Assembly: GCF_003660455.1 (NCBI RefSeq)
Contig: NZ_QZVR01000002.1
Location: 124,001 to 188,000 of the forward strand
Origin: Nocardioides ferulae
GTDB lineage: Bacteria > Actinomycetota > Actinomycetes > Propionibacteriales > Nocardioidaceae
Length of the DNA: 64,000 nucleotides
Direction of reading: 5' to 3'
Within the stretch, counting starts at the first letter, position 1. Every line of letters starts with the position of its first letter. Position numbers and translations under genes: made by a program. The notes under the pieces are model-generated. The model searched no databases. It was given only the letters and a program-made list of their open reading frames with translations, and was not told where the DNA came from. Below, piece by piece: positions 9,371 through 17,139 of the stretch.

Positions 9371-9394
9371 GCGACGGCGCGGCGGAGCGCTGGC

Positions 9395-9961
9395 TCAGCG
9401 CCGGGTCGCGATGATCGTCGACGCGTCGGGCGCGACCATCACCTCGACGCTGGTGAACCGCTCGTCGGAGAGCCACTGCTCGCGCAGCGTGTCGACCCGG
9501 CCGTCGGCGATCGGGGGCCACAGCTCACACGGCGTGAAGTCGTCCAGGACCACGATGCCGCCCTCCTCGACCAGGTCGGCGACCGCGTCGACGGCGACCG
9601 CCTTGGGGTCCCCGGAGTCGAGGAAGAGCAGCGAGAACGGTCCCTTGTCGAGCAGCGTCGACCAGTCGGCGGCCAGCACCTCGACCAACGGGTCGTCGTC
9701 GAAGATCGCCGCCGCCGCGGTGGCGAGCTTGGGGTCCAGCTCCGCGGTCAGGATGCGCGCGTCGCGGCGGACGCCGGAGCGCAGCCAGGCGGTGCCGACG
9801 CCGCATCCGGTGCCGAACTCGGCCATGGTGCCGCCCCGGGTGGCGGCCAGGGCGGCCAGCAGACGGCCGGTCTCGTTGCGGCAGAACGACACGTAGCCGG
9901 CCTGGCGGGAGACCGCGAACGCACGCGAGACGACCTCGGGCAGCTCGGGCGGGGCACTCAT
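9395..9961 (-). CDS. Class I SAM-dependent methyltransferase
   Basis: A 188-aa O-methyltransferase-like protein. The SAM-binding motif I is MAEFGTGCGVGTAWL (about 45-60), followed by an acidic residue after strand 2 (ILTAELDPKL), a motif SLLFLDSGDPKAV and VVLDDFTPCELW, resembling the DxGxGxG and metal/substrate regions of the small-molecule O-methyltransferase family. The substrate is unknown. It is convergent with the Fn3-repeat gene and divergent from the leuB leader promoter. Confidence 0.75.
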   Translation of the reverse strand: MSAPPELPEVVSRAFAVSRQAGYVSFCRNETGRLLAALAATRGGTMAEFGTGCGVGTAWLRSGVRRDARILTAELDPKLATAAAAIFDDDPLVEVLAADWSTLLDKGPFSLLFLDSGDPKAVAVDAVADLVEEGGIVVLDDFTPCELWPPIADGRVDTLREQWLSDERFTSVEVMVAPDASTIIATRR

Positions 9962-10020
9962 GCGAGGAGTCTTTCATCCTGGGACCCGCGTCTCGGATGG
10001 CGGGCAGATCCAGAAAACAC

Positions 10021-10050
10021 CTGACAGGCGCGGAGGTCGCCCCCTACCCT
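10021..10050 (+). promoter_or_regulatory. Promoter of the leuB leader
   Basis: CTGACA (10021-10026, five of six matches to TTGACA) is separated by 18 bp from TACCCT (10045-10050, a TANNNT -10). Transcription would start near 10057-10060, at or just before the ATG of the leader peptide. This is one of the best-formed sigma-70-type promoters in the window. Confidence 0.6.
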
Positions 10051-10059
10051 CGGATCACT

Positions 10060-10104
10060 ATGCGGAGCGTGTTCGTACTCATCGAGCGCCGCGGCGAGGC
10101 CTGA
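10060..10104 (+). CDS. Putative branched-chain leader peptide upstream of leuB
   Basis: A 14-codon ORF, MRSVFVLIERRGEA, carrying a Val-Phe-Val-Leu-Ile run. It begins 9 nt after the -10 hexamer, so it is probably translated from a leaderless or nearly leaderless transcript. Its last codons and stop lie in the left arm of a long hairpin. Short Val/Leu/Ile leader peptides are known to control ilv/leu genes by attenuation in Corynebacterium and Streptomyces; the peptide plus hairpin ahead of leuB fits that model. It is not a run of repeated codons, so the call is less secure than the cimA leader. Confidence 0.55.
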   Translation: MRSVFVLIERRGEA

Positions 10105-10128
10105 TTGCGTGAGGCCACCTCGCCGCGG
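10089..10128 (+). promoter_or_regulatory. Leader hairpin overlapping the leuB leader-peptide stop
   Basis: CCGCGGCGAGG (10089-10099) pairs perfectly with CCTCGCCGCGG (10118-10128). Inside it, GGCCT (10098-10102) can pair with AGGCC (10112-10116), so the stem can extend or shift register. The leader stop codon (10102-10104) is in the loop side, so a ribosome stalled on the Val/Leu/Ile codons would affect folding. No U-run follows directly. Between 10129 and 10368 I see only further GC-rich partial hairpins (for example GGGGCG/CGCCCC near 10263-10275). Confidence 0.5.
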
Positions 10129-10368
10129 AGTTCGGCGTTGCGTGGCCCCACGACCGAGAAGCTCAGCCTTCTCACCGTCGCGAGAGGCTCCCGCGGTGGG
10201 TCGCAGCCAACAGTCATGGTGTGACCCGCTCCCTGTCGGTCCCTCTCTCCGCGTGATCCGCGGGGCGTCCGCCCCCGCCGCGGGGCCCTTGCGCCGGTGA
10301 CTCCCTCTTCAGCCACCGCCCGCACCTCCGTCCGCCGCCGGACGGCCCGCCAGGAAGCAGCAGAGACG

Positions 10369-10506
10369 ATGTACGACATGTACCCCGAATGGGGCCCCGC
10401 CAGCCACCACCCCGACAACCCCCGCAGCCACGAGAACGTCAGCGCCGCCCTCCAGGCCTCGCTCGACCTGCGGGACAACGGCGGCCAGCGCCCCGACGAC
10501 AACTAA
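10369..10506 (+). CDS. Small 45-aa ORF upstream of leuB
   Basis: The frame ATG 10369 to TAA 10504 encodes 45 aa, beginning [14 protein letters not shown] and ending GGQRPDDN. Nearly every third codon position is G or C, mostly C, as in the real genes around it, which supports coding. The protein is hydrophilic and without cysteines or membrane segments; I recognise no family. It lies between the leader and leuB, 11 nt from the leuB start, and its stop codon is in the loop of a hairpin. There is no clear Shine-Dalgarno site. Confidence 0.5.
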   Translation: MYDMYPEWGPASHHPDNPRSHENVSAALQASLDLRDNGGQRPDDN

Positions 10507-10516
10507 CGTTGTCGTC
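10495..10516. promoter_or_regulatory. Palindrome at the leuB start
   Basis: GACGACAAC (10495-10503) and GTTGTCGTC (10508-10516) are perfectly complementary around the 4-nt loop TAAC, ending 1 nt before the leuB ATG. The centre contains TAACGT (10504-10509), which fits a -10 hexamer 8 nt before the ATG. It could be an operator over an internal leaderless leuB promoter, or an RNA hairpin limiting leuB translation. Confidence 0.5.
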
Positions 10517-10517
10517 C

Positions 10518-11612
10518 ATGAGCAGCAGCCACCCCAGCCCTGGCACCGGCACCGTCCGGCTCGCCGTCATCCCCGGCGACGGCATCGGCCAGGAGGTCAC
10601 CGCGGAGGCCCTCAAGGTCCTCGACGTGGTGGCGCCGGCCGGGGTGAAGTTCGAGCAGACCCGCTACGACCTGGGGGCCGAGCGCTACCTGGCCACCGGT
10701 GAGGTGCTGCCCGACTCGGTGCTCGCCGAGATCCGCGACCACGACGCGATCCTGCTCGGTGCCGTCGGCGGCAAGCCGAACGACCCGAACCTGCCGCCCG
10801 GAATCCTCGAGCGCGGGCTGCTGCTGCGGCTGCGCTTCGAGCTCGACCACTACGTCAACCTCCGGCCCTCCCGGATCTATCCGGGCAGCGTCTCGCCGCT
10901 GGCCGACCACGTGCTCGACAAGGGCGAGGTCGACTTCGTCGTCGTCCGCGAGGGCACCGAGGGCCCCTACACCGGCAACGGCGGCGCGCTGCGCGTCGGC
11001 ACCCCGTACGAGGTCGCCACCGAGGTGTCGGTCAACACCGCCTTCGGGGTCGAGCGGGTGGTCCGCGACGCGTTCGCCCGGGCCCAGCGACGGCCGCGCA
11101 AGAAGCTGACGCTGGTGCACAAGACCAACGTGCTGGTCAACGCCGGCTCGGTCTGGTGGCGGCTGGTGCAGCAGGTGGCCGCCGAGTTCCCCGACGTCAC
11201 CGTCGACTACATGCACATCGACGCGGCGATGATCTTCATGACCACCGACCCGGCACGTTTCGACGTGGTCGTCACCGACAACCTGTTCGGCGACATCATC
11301 ACCGACCTCGCCGCCGCGATCACCGGCGGCATCGGCCTGGCCGCCTCCGGCAACGTCAACCCCGACCGCACCACGCCGTCGATGTTCGAGCCGGTGCACG
11401 GCTCCGCCCCCGACATCGCCGGACAGCAGAAGGCCGACCCGACCGCGGCGATCCTCTCGGTCTCCCTGCTCCTGGACCACCTCGGCCACGCCGACGCGGC
11501 CGCGGCCGTGGAGCGCGCCGTCATCGACGACCTCGCGGCGCGCGCTCACGGCGCCACCCGGCGTACCTCCGAGGTCGGCGACGCGATCGCGGCGCGAGTA
11601 GCCGGGGCCTGA
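10518..11612 (+). CDS. leuB: 3-isopropylmalate dehydrogenase
   Basis: Oxidatively decarboxylates 3-isopropylmalate in leucine synthesis; in organisms with CimA it also acts on methylmalate on the way to 2-oxobutyrate and isoleucine. The 364-aa product has the family signatures [17 protein letters not shown] at the N-terminus, substrate-binding Arg residues ([17 protein letters not shown]), the [13 protein letters not shown] loop, catalytic Lys (HKTNVL) and the metal/NAD region [26 protein letters not shown] 10518 has no Shine-Dalgarno but has TAACGT 8 nt upstream. It follows a leader peptide and a small ORF and is followed by ilvE. Confidence 0.95.
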   Translation: MSSSHPSPGTGTVRLAVIPGDGIGQEVTAEALKVLDVVAPAGVKFEQTRYDLGAERYLATGEVLPDSVLAEIRDHDAILLGAVGGKPNDPNLPPGILERGLLLRLRFELDHYVNLRPSRIYPGSVSPLADHVLDKGEVDFVVVREGTEGPYTGNGGALRVGTPYEVATEVSVNTAFGVERVVRDAFARAQRRPRKKLTLVHKTNVLVNAGSVWWRLVQQVAAEFPDVTVDYMHIDAAMIFMTTDPARFDVVVTDNLFGDIITDLAAAITGGIGLAASGNVNPDRTTPSMFEPVHGSAPDIAGQQKADPTAAILSVSLLLDHLGHADAAAAVERAVIDDLAARAHGATRRTSEVGDAIAARVAGA

Positions 11613-11624
11613 GGCGGCGGCGGA

Positions 11625-11644
11625 ATCGCCGGATATCCGGCGAT
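11625..11644. promoter_or_regulatory. 20-bp perfect palindrome between leuB and ilvE
   Basis: ATCGCCGGATATCCGGCGAT reads the same on both strands. It starts 13 bp after the leuB stop and lies 123 bp before the ilvE start. A perfect 20-bp palindrome without a loop suits a dimeric repressor site better than a terminator, although cruciform or hairpin formation cannot be excluded. Confidence 0.45.
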
Positions 11645-11766
11645 CGCCGCACACCGCACGCGCTGCAGCACGCGGGAAGCGTGGGCAACGCGCGTGAAGT
11701 CGACCGCCCCGGGCCGCCCCGCCACTGCTGCCCCGCCTGCCCGAAAGGTCGACTACCGTGCCCTCC

Positions 11767-12843
11767 ATGGACATCCGCACCACCCTCTCGACGACCGCCG
11801 TCGACGACGCCCGCCTCGCCGAGATCCTCGCCAACCCCGGCTTCGGCCAGCACTTCTCCGACCACATGCTCACGGTGGAGTGGACGCCGGAGACCGGGTG
11901 GCACGACGCGCGCATCGAGCCCTACGGCCCGCTGACCCTCGACCCGGCGACCGCCGTCCTGCACTACGCGCAGGAGACCTTCGAGGGCATGAAGGCCTAC
12001 CGGCACGAGGACGGCTCGATCTGGTCGTTCCGCCCGGAGGAGAACGCCGCGCGGATGGTCCGCTCCAGCCACCGGCTGGCGCTGCCGGTGCTCGAGGTGC
12101 CCGACTTCGTCGACCTGGTCGACGAGCTGGTCCGGGTCGACCAGCGCTGGGTGCCCGACCCGGCGGGGGAGAAGAGCCTCTACCTGCGACCGTTCATGTT
12201 CGCCTCCGAGGCGTTCCTGGGCGTGCGCCCCGCCCAGCACGTCACCTTCATGGTGATCGCCAGCCCCGCCGGCGCCTACTTCAAGGGCGGCGTCCGGCCG
12301 GTCACGCTGTGGCTGACCGAGGAGTACACCCGTGCCGGCCGCGGGGGCATGGGCGCGGCCAAGACCGGCGGCAACTACGCCAGCTCGCTGGTGGCGCAGC
12401 AGCAGGCCACCGCCAACGGCTGCGACCAGGTCGTGTTCCTCGACGCCCAGGAGGGCAGGTACGTCGAGGAGCTCGGCGGCATGAACCTCTACTTCGTCTA
12501 CGGCGACGGCCGCATCGTCACCCCCGAGACCGGCACGATCCTCGAGGGCATCACCCGGGCCAGCATCATCGAGCTGGCCGGCAAGCTGGGCTTCCGGGTC
12601 GAGGAGCGCCGGGTCGACATCGACGAGTGGCGCGAGGGTGTGACCAGCGGCGAGATCAAGGAGATCTTCGCGTGCGGCACCGCCGCCGTGGTCACTCCGG
12701 TCGGCTCGTTGAAGTGGGACGGCGGCGAGGTGCCGGCCGCGGCCGAGGCGGGCGAGGTCACCATGGCGGTCCGCAAGGCGCTGGTCGACGTCCAGTACGG
12801 CCGGGCCGACGACTCCTTCGGCTGGATGCACCGCATCGTCTGA
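11767..12843 (+). CDS. ilvE: Branched-chain amino-acid aminotransferase
   Basis: Transfers the amino group from glutamate to the 2-oxo acids of leucine, isoleucine and valine, the last step of these pathways. The fold-type IV PLP enzyme of about 358 aa shows YAQETFEGMKAYRHEDGSI, FRPEENAARMVRSS, the lysine region GAAKTGGNYASSL and EELGGMNLYFVYGDG, ending with IFACGTAAVVTPVG. I prefer ATG 11767 because TACCGT (11754-11759) precedes it by 7 nt, matching the leaderless pattern in this window; GTG 11758 with GAAAGG at 11743-11748 is a close alternative adding three residues. Confidence 0.93.
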   Translation: MDIRTTLSTTAVDDARLAEILANPGFGQHFSDHMLTVEWTPETGWHDARIEPYGPLTLDPATAVLHYAQETFEGMKAYRHEDGSIWSFRPEENAARMVRSSHRLALPVLEVPDFVDLVDELVRVDQRWVPDPAGEKSLYLRPFMFASEAFLGVRPAQHVTFMVIASPAGAYFKGGVRPVTLWLTEEYTRAGRGGMGAAKTGGNYASSLVAQQQATANGCDQVVFLDAQEGRYVEELGGMNLYFVYGDGRIVTPETGTILEGITRASIIELAGKLGFRVEERRVDIDEWREGVTSGEIKEIFACGTAAVVTPVGSLKWDGGEVPAAAEAGEVTMAVRKALVDVQYGRADDSFGWMHRIV

Positions 12844-12890
12844 CCCCTCGCCGGAGTGTCCGACCCGGTCCGGCCCGGCTCACCCCCGGA

Positions 12891-13472
12891 TCAGCGCAAC
12901 CGGAATGCCGCTTGGTACGCCGTCGGGCTCACGCCGAAGGTGCGCTGGAAGTGGCGGCGCAGTGTCGCGGCGCTGCCCAGGCCGCAGCTGGCGGCGACCT
13001 GCTCGACGCCCGCGTCGGTGCGTTCGAGCAGCTCCTGGGCGCGGGACAGCCGCTGCCGGTGCAGCCAGTCGAGTGGCGCGCTGCCCAGCTCGGCGTTCAT
13101 CCGCCGGGCGAGCTGGCGGCTGCTGAGCCCGGCCTGCCGGGCGAGGTCGCCGACGGTGATCGGCCGGTCGAGGTGCGCCCGAGCCCACACCAACGCGGGG
13201 GTGAGCCCCACCGAGGCACGCGGACCGGGGGGTGCGGCGACGTACTGCGCCTGACCGCCCTCGCGGTGCGCTGCGACGACCAGCCGTCGGGCCAGGCCGG
13301 TCGCGGCGGTGGCCCCCAGGTCGCCGTGCACCAGATGCAGGCACAGGTCGAGCGCCGCGGTCTTGCCGGCCGAGGTGAGCAGGTCGCCGTCGTCGGTGTA
13401 GAGGACGTCGGCACGCACGTCGATGCGCGGGTAGCGCCGGGCGAGGTCGTCGCCGTTCTCCGAGGTCGTCAC
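12891..13472 (-). pseudogene. GlxA-type AraC regulator lacking its N-terminal domain
   Basis: A 193-aa fragment matching the second half of GlxA-type regulators (DJ-1/PfpI domain plus AraC domain, usually 310-330 aa). It keeps the end of the DJ-1 domain (DDLARRYPRIDV, LTSAGKTAALDLCLHLV) and both AraC helix-turn-helix motifs (ITVGDLARQAGLSSRQLARR; VEQVAASCGLGSAATLRRHF). The first 110-130 residues are absent; an in-frame TGA lies just upstream (13482-13484). It sits 1 bp from another 5'-truncated gene on the opposite strand, indicating a deletion that removed both promoters. The DNA-binding half could still fold if expressed. Confidence 0.7.
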
Positions 13473-13473
13473 G

Positions 13474-13824
13474 GTGGCGCGTCACCTCGACGTCGGTGAG
13501 CTGCGTTCCTGGCTGAGCACCGCGCCCCTGGCGGACCTGCGCGACCCGGCCACCCCTGCGCCGACCGCCACCGACGAGCGGGGCCGGTCCGAGCAGCGCT
13601 TCGTCGTCGAGGCCGTCGTGCGACGCGGTGTCGAGGAGCGACGGCTCGCGGTGTCCGGGCGGGACATCTACGCGGTCACCGCACCACTGCTCGTGGCGGG
13701 CGTCGTACGCCTGTTGGACGGACGCGCCCGCGGCACCGGCGCGCTGGCTCCCGGGCAGGCCTTCGATGCGAGCGACGTCCTGCGCGAGCTCGCCCGGCAC
13801 CCGGCCGGCATCCGGCTCGGCTGA
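13474..13824 (+). pseudogene. C-terminal fragment of a saccharopine-dehydrogenase-family protein
   Basis: The 116-aa frame has RFVVEAVVRRGVEERRLAVS, then SGRDIYAVTAPLLVAGVVRL and GTGALAPGQAFDASDVLREL. This resembles the C-terminal third of saccharopine-dehydrogenase-like NAD(P)-binding proteins (usually about 400 aa), where a G-x-D-x-Y-x-x-TA motif and a terminal P-x-x-AFD occur. The Rossmann domain is missing. It starts 1 bp from the truncated AraC gene, so both lost their 5' ends in one event. The assignment is by pattern memory and moderate. Confidence 0.5.
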
Positions 13825-13896
13825 CTCGGCGGGCGCGGCCGAGGTCCGGAGCATCACACCGGGGATCTCGGGCTTCGGGTCGCACCCCGCGACAAG

Positions 13897-13915
13897 TGAG
13901 GTTAGCCTTACCTGC
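13897..13915. promoter_or_regulatory. IdeR/DtxR iron box upstream of importer genes
   Basis: TGAGGTTAGCCTTACCTGC resembles the 19-bp IdeR/DtxR consensus TTAGGTTAGGCTAACCTAA. It lies 30 bp before the first permease start. It predicts repression of the importer genes when iron is plentiful. Confidence 0.75.
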
Positions 13916-13945
13916 GAACGACGGCGACGGTCGGAGGAGGCGGAC

Positions 13946-15022
13946 ATGAGCGCGGTGCTCGAGTCTCCTGGCACGCCCCCGCCCGCGCCCGGCCCCGAAG
14001 GTCCGGGCGCCGCACCGTCGGCCACCGGCCGCCGCGGCGTCCTGGCCGTGCTCGTCCTCCTCGCGCTGCTCGCGCTGACCACGCTGGCCAGCCTGATGTG
14101 GGGGGCGCGCGACATCGCACCAGGCGAGGTGTGGGCGGCGCTCTGGTCACCGGTCGACGGCGACAACGACCACCTCGTGGTCCGTGACCTGCGGGTCCCG
14201 CGCACGTTGATCGGCCTCGTCGGCGGCGCCGCCCTGGGGGTGGCGGGCGCGCTGATGCAGGGCGTGACCCGCAACCCCATCGCCGACCCGGGGCTGCTCG
14301 GCATCAACTCCGGCGCCTCCCTGGCCGTGATCGTCGCGATCTCCGGACTCGGGGTCGGCTCGGTCGGCGGCTACCTGTGGTTCGCGTTCCTCGGTGCCGC
14401 GGTGGCCGCCGTCGTCGTCTACGGGGCCGCCTCGATGGGCTGGGAGGGCGTCACCCCGGTCAAGCTCGCCCTGGTCGGAGCCGCCTTCACCGCGACCGCG
14501 ACCTCGATCATCACCGTGGTGCTGCTGACCGACCAGCGCACCCTGGGGGAGTACCGCTTCTGGCAGGTCGGCTCGCTGGCCAACCGCCCCCTCGACGTGC
14601 TGGTGACGGTCCTGCCGTTCGTGGCCGCCGGGCTGGCGCTCTCCTTCGCCGCAGGACGCGTCCTCAACGCGCTCGCGCTCGGCGACGACGTGGCGCGGGG
14701 ACTCGGCCAGGACGTCGCGCGCGGCCGCCTGCTGGTCGTCGCGGCCGTGGTCCTGCTGTGCGGGTCGGCGGTCTCGATGGCCGGCCCGATCGCCTTCGTG
14801 GGACTGGTGGTGCCCCACCTGGCCCGGGTCGTCGTCGGGCCCGACTACCGCTGGATCGTGGTGCTCTCGATGCTGCTCGGTCCGCTGCTGCTGCTGGTGG
14901 CCGACGTCGCGGGCCGGCTGGTGGCCCGCCCCGGCGAGGTCGAGGCGGGGCTGGTGGTCGCGGTCATCGGGGCACCGGTGCTGTTGGCCATCGTGCGGCG
15001 GGCGAAGGGGGTGGCGTCGTGA
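13946..15022 (+). CDS. Siderophore ABC transporter permease (FecCD family)
   Basis: A 358-aa membrane protein, one half of the channel that moves ferric siderophore through the membrane. FecCD-family signs: RDLRVPRTLIGLVGGAALGV, AGALMQGVTRNPIADPGLLGI (a conserved loop of this family), SMAGPIAFVGLVVPHLAR, and about nine to ten hydrophobic segments after a proline-rich cytoplasmic N-terminus. ATG 13946 follows GGAGGAGG by 5 nt. It overlaps the second permease by 4 nt (GTGA), giving a heterodimeric channel. Confidence 0.92.
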   Translation: MSAVLESPGTPPPAPGPEGPGAAPSATGRRGVLAVLVLLALLALTTLASLMWGARDIAPGEVWAALWSPVDGDNDHLVVRDLRVPRTLIGLVGGAALGVAGALMQGVTRNPIADPGLLGINSGASLAVIVAISGLGVGSVGGYLWFAFLGAAVAAVVVYGAASMGWEGVTPVKLALVGAAFTATATSIITVVLLTDQRTLGEYRFWQVGSLANRPLDVLVTVLPFVAAGLALSFAAGRVLNALALGDDVARGLGQDVARGRLLVVAAVVLLCGSAVSMAGPIAFVGLVVPHLARVVVGPDYRWIVVLSMLLGPLLLLVADVAGRLVARPGEVEAGLVVAVIGAPVLLAIVRRAKGVAS

Positions 15023-16110
15023 CCACCGTGCTGTCGCCGATGCGCGCCGGCGAGCCGGGAGGTGTCGAGGCCGATCGCGAGGACACCGCGCGCCGCAGCG
15101 TGCGCGGTCTGCGCCGTCGCCGGCTGCTGCGCACCCTGGTGGTGGTGGCGTCCCTCCTGGGCGCGGTGCTCGCGCTGTCGCTGACCGCGCTGATGTTGGG
15201 CGACTACCGGCTCACGCTGGGCCAGGTCCTGGCGGCCGTCGCCGGCGACGACGCGCCGCCCGCCGGCTTCATCGTCGGCGAGCTGCGCCTGCCGCGGCTC
15301 CAGCTCGGGCTCCTGGTGGGGGTCGCCTTCGGTCTGGCCGGCGCCCTCTTCCAGTCGGTGCTGCGCAACCCGCTGGCCAGCCCCGACATCATCGGCATCT
15401 CCCAGGGAGCCAGTGCCGCCGCGGTGGCGGCCCTCCTGCTCGCGGGCATGGGCGGCTGGCCCGTCACGTTCTCCGCCCTCGCCGGTGGACTGAGCGTCGG
15501 TCTGCTGCTGTACGCCGTGGCGTGGCGGGGCGGCATGACGGGTCACCGGTTCGTGCTCTCGGGCATTGGGGTGGCCTACCTGTGCACCAGCGTCGTGGGC
15601 TACCTGCTGACCCGCAGCGAGCTCAACGCCGCGGCGGACGCGCTGGTGTGGATGACCGGCAGCCTCGGCCAGGCCACGCCCGAGCTGGTGGCCACGCTCA
15701 GTCTGGCGCTGTGGGTGCTGGTGCCGCTGGTGGCGCTCGTCTCCCGACGTCTCCGGCTGCTCCTGCTCGGCGACGAGCAGGCCGCGGCCCTGGGGGTGCG
15801 CCCCGAGCGCGTGCGCGCGGTGGTGGTGCTGCTGGGCGTCGCCCTGGCCTGTGTCGCGACGGCGGCCGCCGGTCCGGTGGCGTTCGTGGCGCTGGTCTCG
15901 GCCCCCATCGCCCGGCGGCTGGCGGGCCACGGTTCGACCGCCCTCCTGCCTGCCGCGTTGGTCGGCGCGGCGTTGGTGGTGGGGGCGGACGTGGTCGCCC
16001 AGCATCTCGTGTCGCCTGACCTGTCCCTGCCCGTCGGAGTCGTGACCGGCGTGATCGGCGGCCCCTACCTGATCTGGCTGATGGCCACCGGTCGCGCGCG
16101 GACCGCGTGA
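15019..16110 (+). CDS. Siderophore ABC transporter permease (FecCD family), second subunit
   Basis: A 363-aa partner of the preceding permease. It has an Arg-rich cytoplasmic N-terminus, then GELRLPRLQLGLLVGVAFGLAGALFQSVLRNPLASPDIIGI, the same loop as the first subunit, and AAAGPVAFVALVSAPIARRL near the C-terminus, with about nine to ten membrane segments. The GTG start overlaps the previous stop. Both permeases with the ATPase and binding protein make a complete importer. Confidence 0.92.
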   Translation: MTTVLSPMRAGEPGGVEADREDTARRSVRGLRRRRLLRTLVVVASLLGAVLALSLTALMLGDYRLTLGQVLAAVAGDDAPPAGFIVGELRLPRLQLGLLVGVAFGLAGALFQSVLRNPLASPDIIGISQGASAAAVAALLLAGMGGWPVTFSALAGGLSVGLLLYAVAWRGGMTGHRFVLSGIGVAYLCTSVVGYLLTRSELNAAADALVWMTGSLGQATPELVATLSLALWVLVPLVALVSRRLRLLLLGDEQAAALGVRPERVRAVVVLLGVALACVATAAAGPVAFVALVSAPIARRLAGHGSTALLPAALVGAALVVGADVVAQHLVSPDLSLPVGVVTGVIGGPYLIWLMATGRARTA

Positions 16111-16145
16111 TGCCGACCGGATTCCCGCAACGAAGGAGAGCGCTC

Positions 16146-17018
16146 ATGACGACGACGACAGCGGTGCCGGTGGCCGCGCCGCAGCAGGCCACCGAGGTGT
16201 CGGGCATTGCGGCCTCCGATCCGGTCCGGCTCTCGGCCCGCGGGGTGCACCTCGCCTACGACCAGCGGACGGTGGTGCACGGGGTCGACCTGGAGATCCC
16301 GCCGGGGCGGGTCACGGTGATCGTGGGCGCGAACGGGTGCGGCAAGTCGACGTTGTTGCGGGCCCTGGCCCGGGTCCTCCGGCCGTCCCGGGGCCGGGTC
16401 GAGCTGGACGGCGAGGACCTGCAGCGGCTCCGGCCCAAGGACGTCGCGGCCGTGCTGGGCCTGCTGCCGCAGCAGCCGCTGGCCCCCGAGGGGATCACCG
16501 TCGCCGACCTGGTCGGCCGCGGCCGCCACCCGCACCAGGGGGCCTTCCGTCGATGGAGTGCCGCCGACACCGAGGCGGTGTCGCGCGCGCTGGCGCTCAC
16601 CGACCTCCACGACCTGGCGGCGCGCCGCGTCGAGGAGCTCTCGGGCGGGCAGCGGCAGCGGGTGTGGCTGGCGATGATGCTGGCCCAGGACCCGCGGATC
16701 ATGCTGCTCGACGAGCCCACGACCTATCTCGACATCGCCCACCAGGTCGACCTGCTGGATCTGCTGGCCGACCTGAACGAGACCTCGGGCACCACCGTGG
16801 TGATGGTCCTGCACGAGCTGAACCTGGCCGCCCGCTACGCCGACCACCTGGTGGTCATGCACGAGGGGAGGGTGCTGCGCGAGGGTGCGCCGGCCGACGT
16901 GCTCGACGCGGAGTGCGTCCAGGCGGCGTTCGGGTTGCGGGCGAGCGTGGTCCCCGACCCGGTCACGGGGGCGCCGATGGTGGTGCCGGCCGGTCGTCGT
17001 CGGGGCCGGGTGGCCTGA
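16146..17018 (+). CDS. Siderophore ABC transporter ATPase
   Basis: A 290-aa FepC/FhuC-type ATPase that powers ferric-siderophore import. Walker A is GANGCGKST, the signature is LSGGQRQR, Walker B is IMLLDEPTTYLDIAHQ, and the switch His is MVLHELNLA. The family-typical LGLLPQQPLAPEGITVADLV lies between. ATG 16146 follows GAAGGAG; an ATG at 16107 has no such site. It is 36 nt after the second permease and cotranscribed with it. Confidence 0.93.
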   Translation: MTTTTAVPVAAPQQATEVSGIAASDPVRLSARGVHLAYDQRTVVHGVDLEIPPGRVTVIVGANGCGKSTLLRALARVLRPSRGRVELDGEDLQRLRPKDVAAVLGLLPQQPLAPEGITVADLVGRGRHPHQGAFRRWSAADTEAVSRALALTDLHDLAARRVEELSGGQRQRVWLAMMLAQDPRIMLLDEPTTYLDIAHQVDLLDLLADLNETSGTTVVMVLHELNLAARYADHLVVMHEGRVLREGAPADVLDAECVQAAFGLRASVVPDPVTGAPMVVPAGRRRGRVA

Positions 17019-17080
17019 GCTGAGACGCGGGCCACGCCCGGAGTTCGGGCATCGTGGTCATCCCTGCGGGTTCGTGGTTG

Positions 17081-17099
17081 TAAGGTAAGGCTTACCTAT
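17081..17099. promoter_or_regulatory. IdeR/DtxR iron box upstream of the binding protein
   Basis: TAAGGTAAGGCTTACCTAT is a near-palindromic 19-bp IdeR/DtxR box. Its left half, TAAGGT, could itself be the -10 hexamer, so bound regulator would cover the promoter. It gives the binding-protein gene its own iron control, separate from the box at 13897. Confidence 0.8.
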
Positions 17100-17139
17100 C
17101 AACGACCGGGCTCCCGGTCCCGCACCGCAAGGAGTGGAC

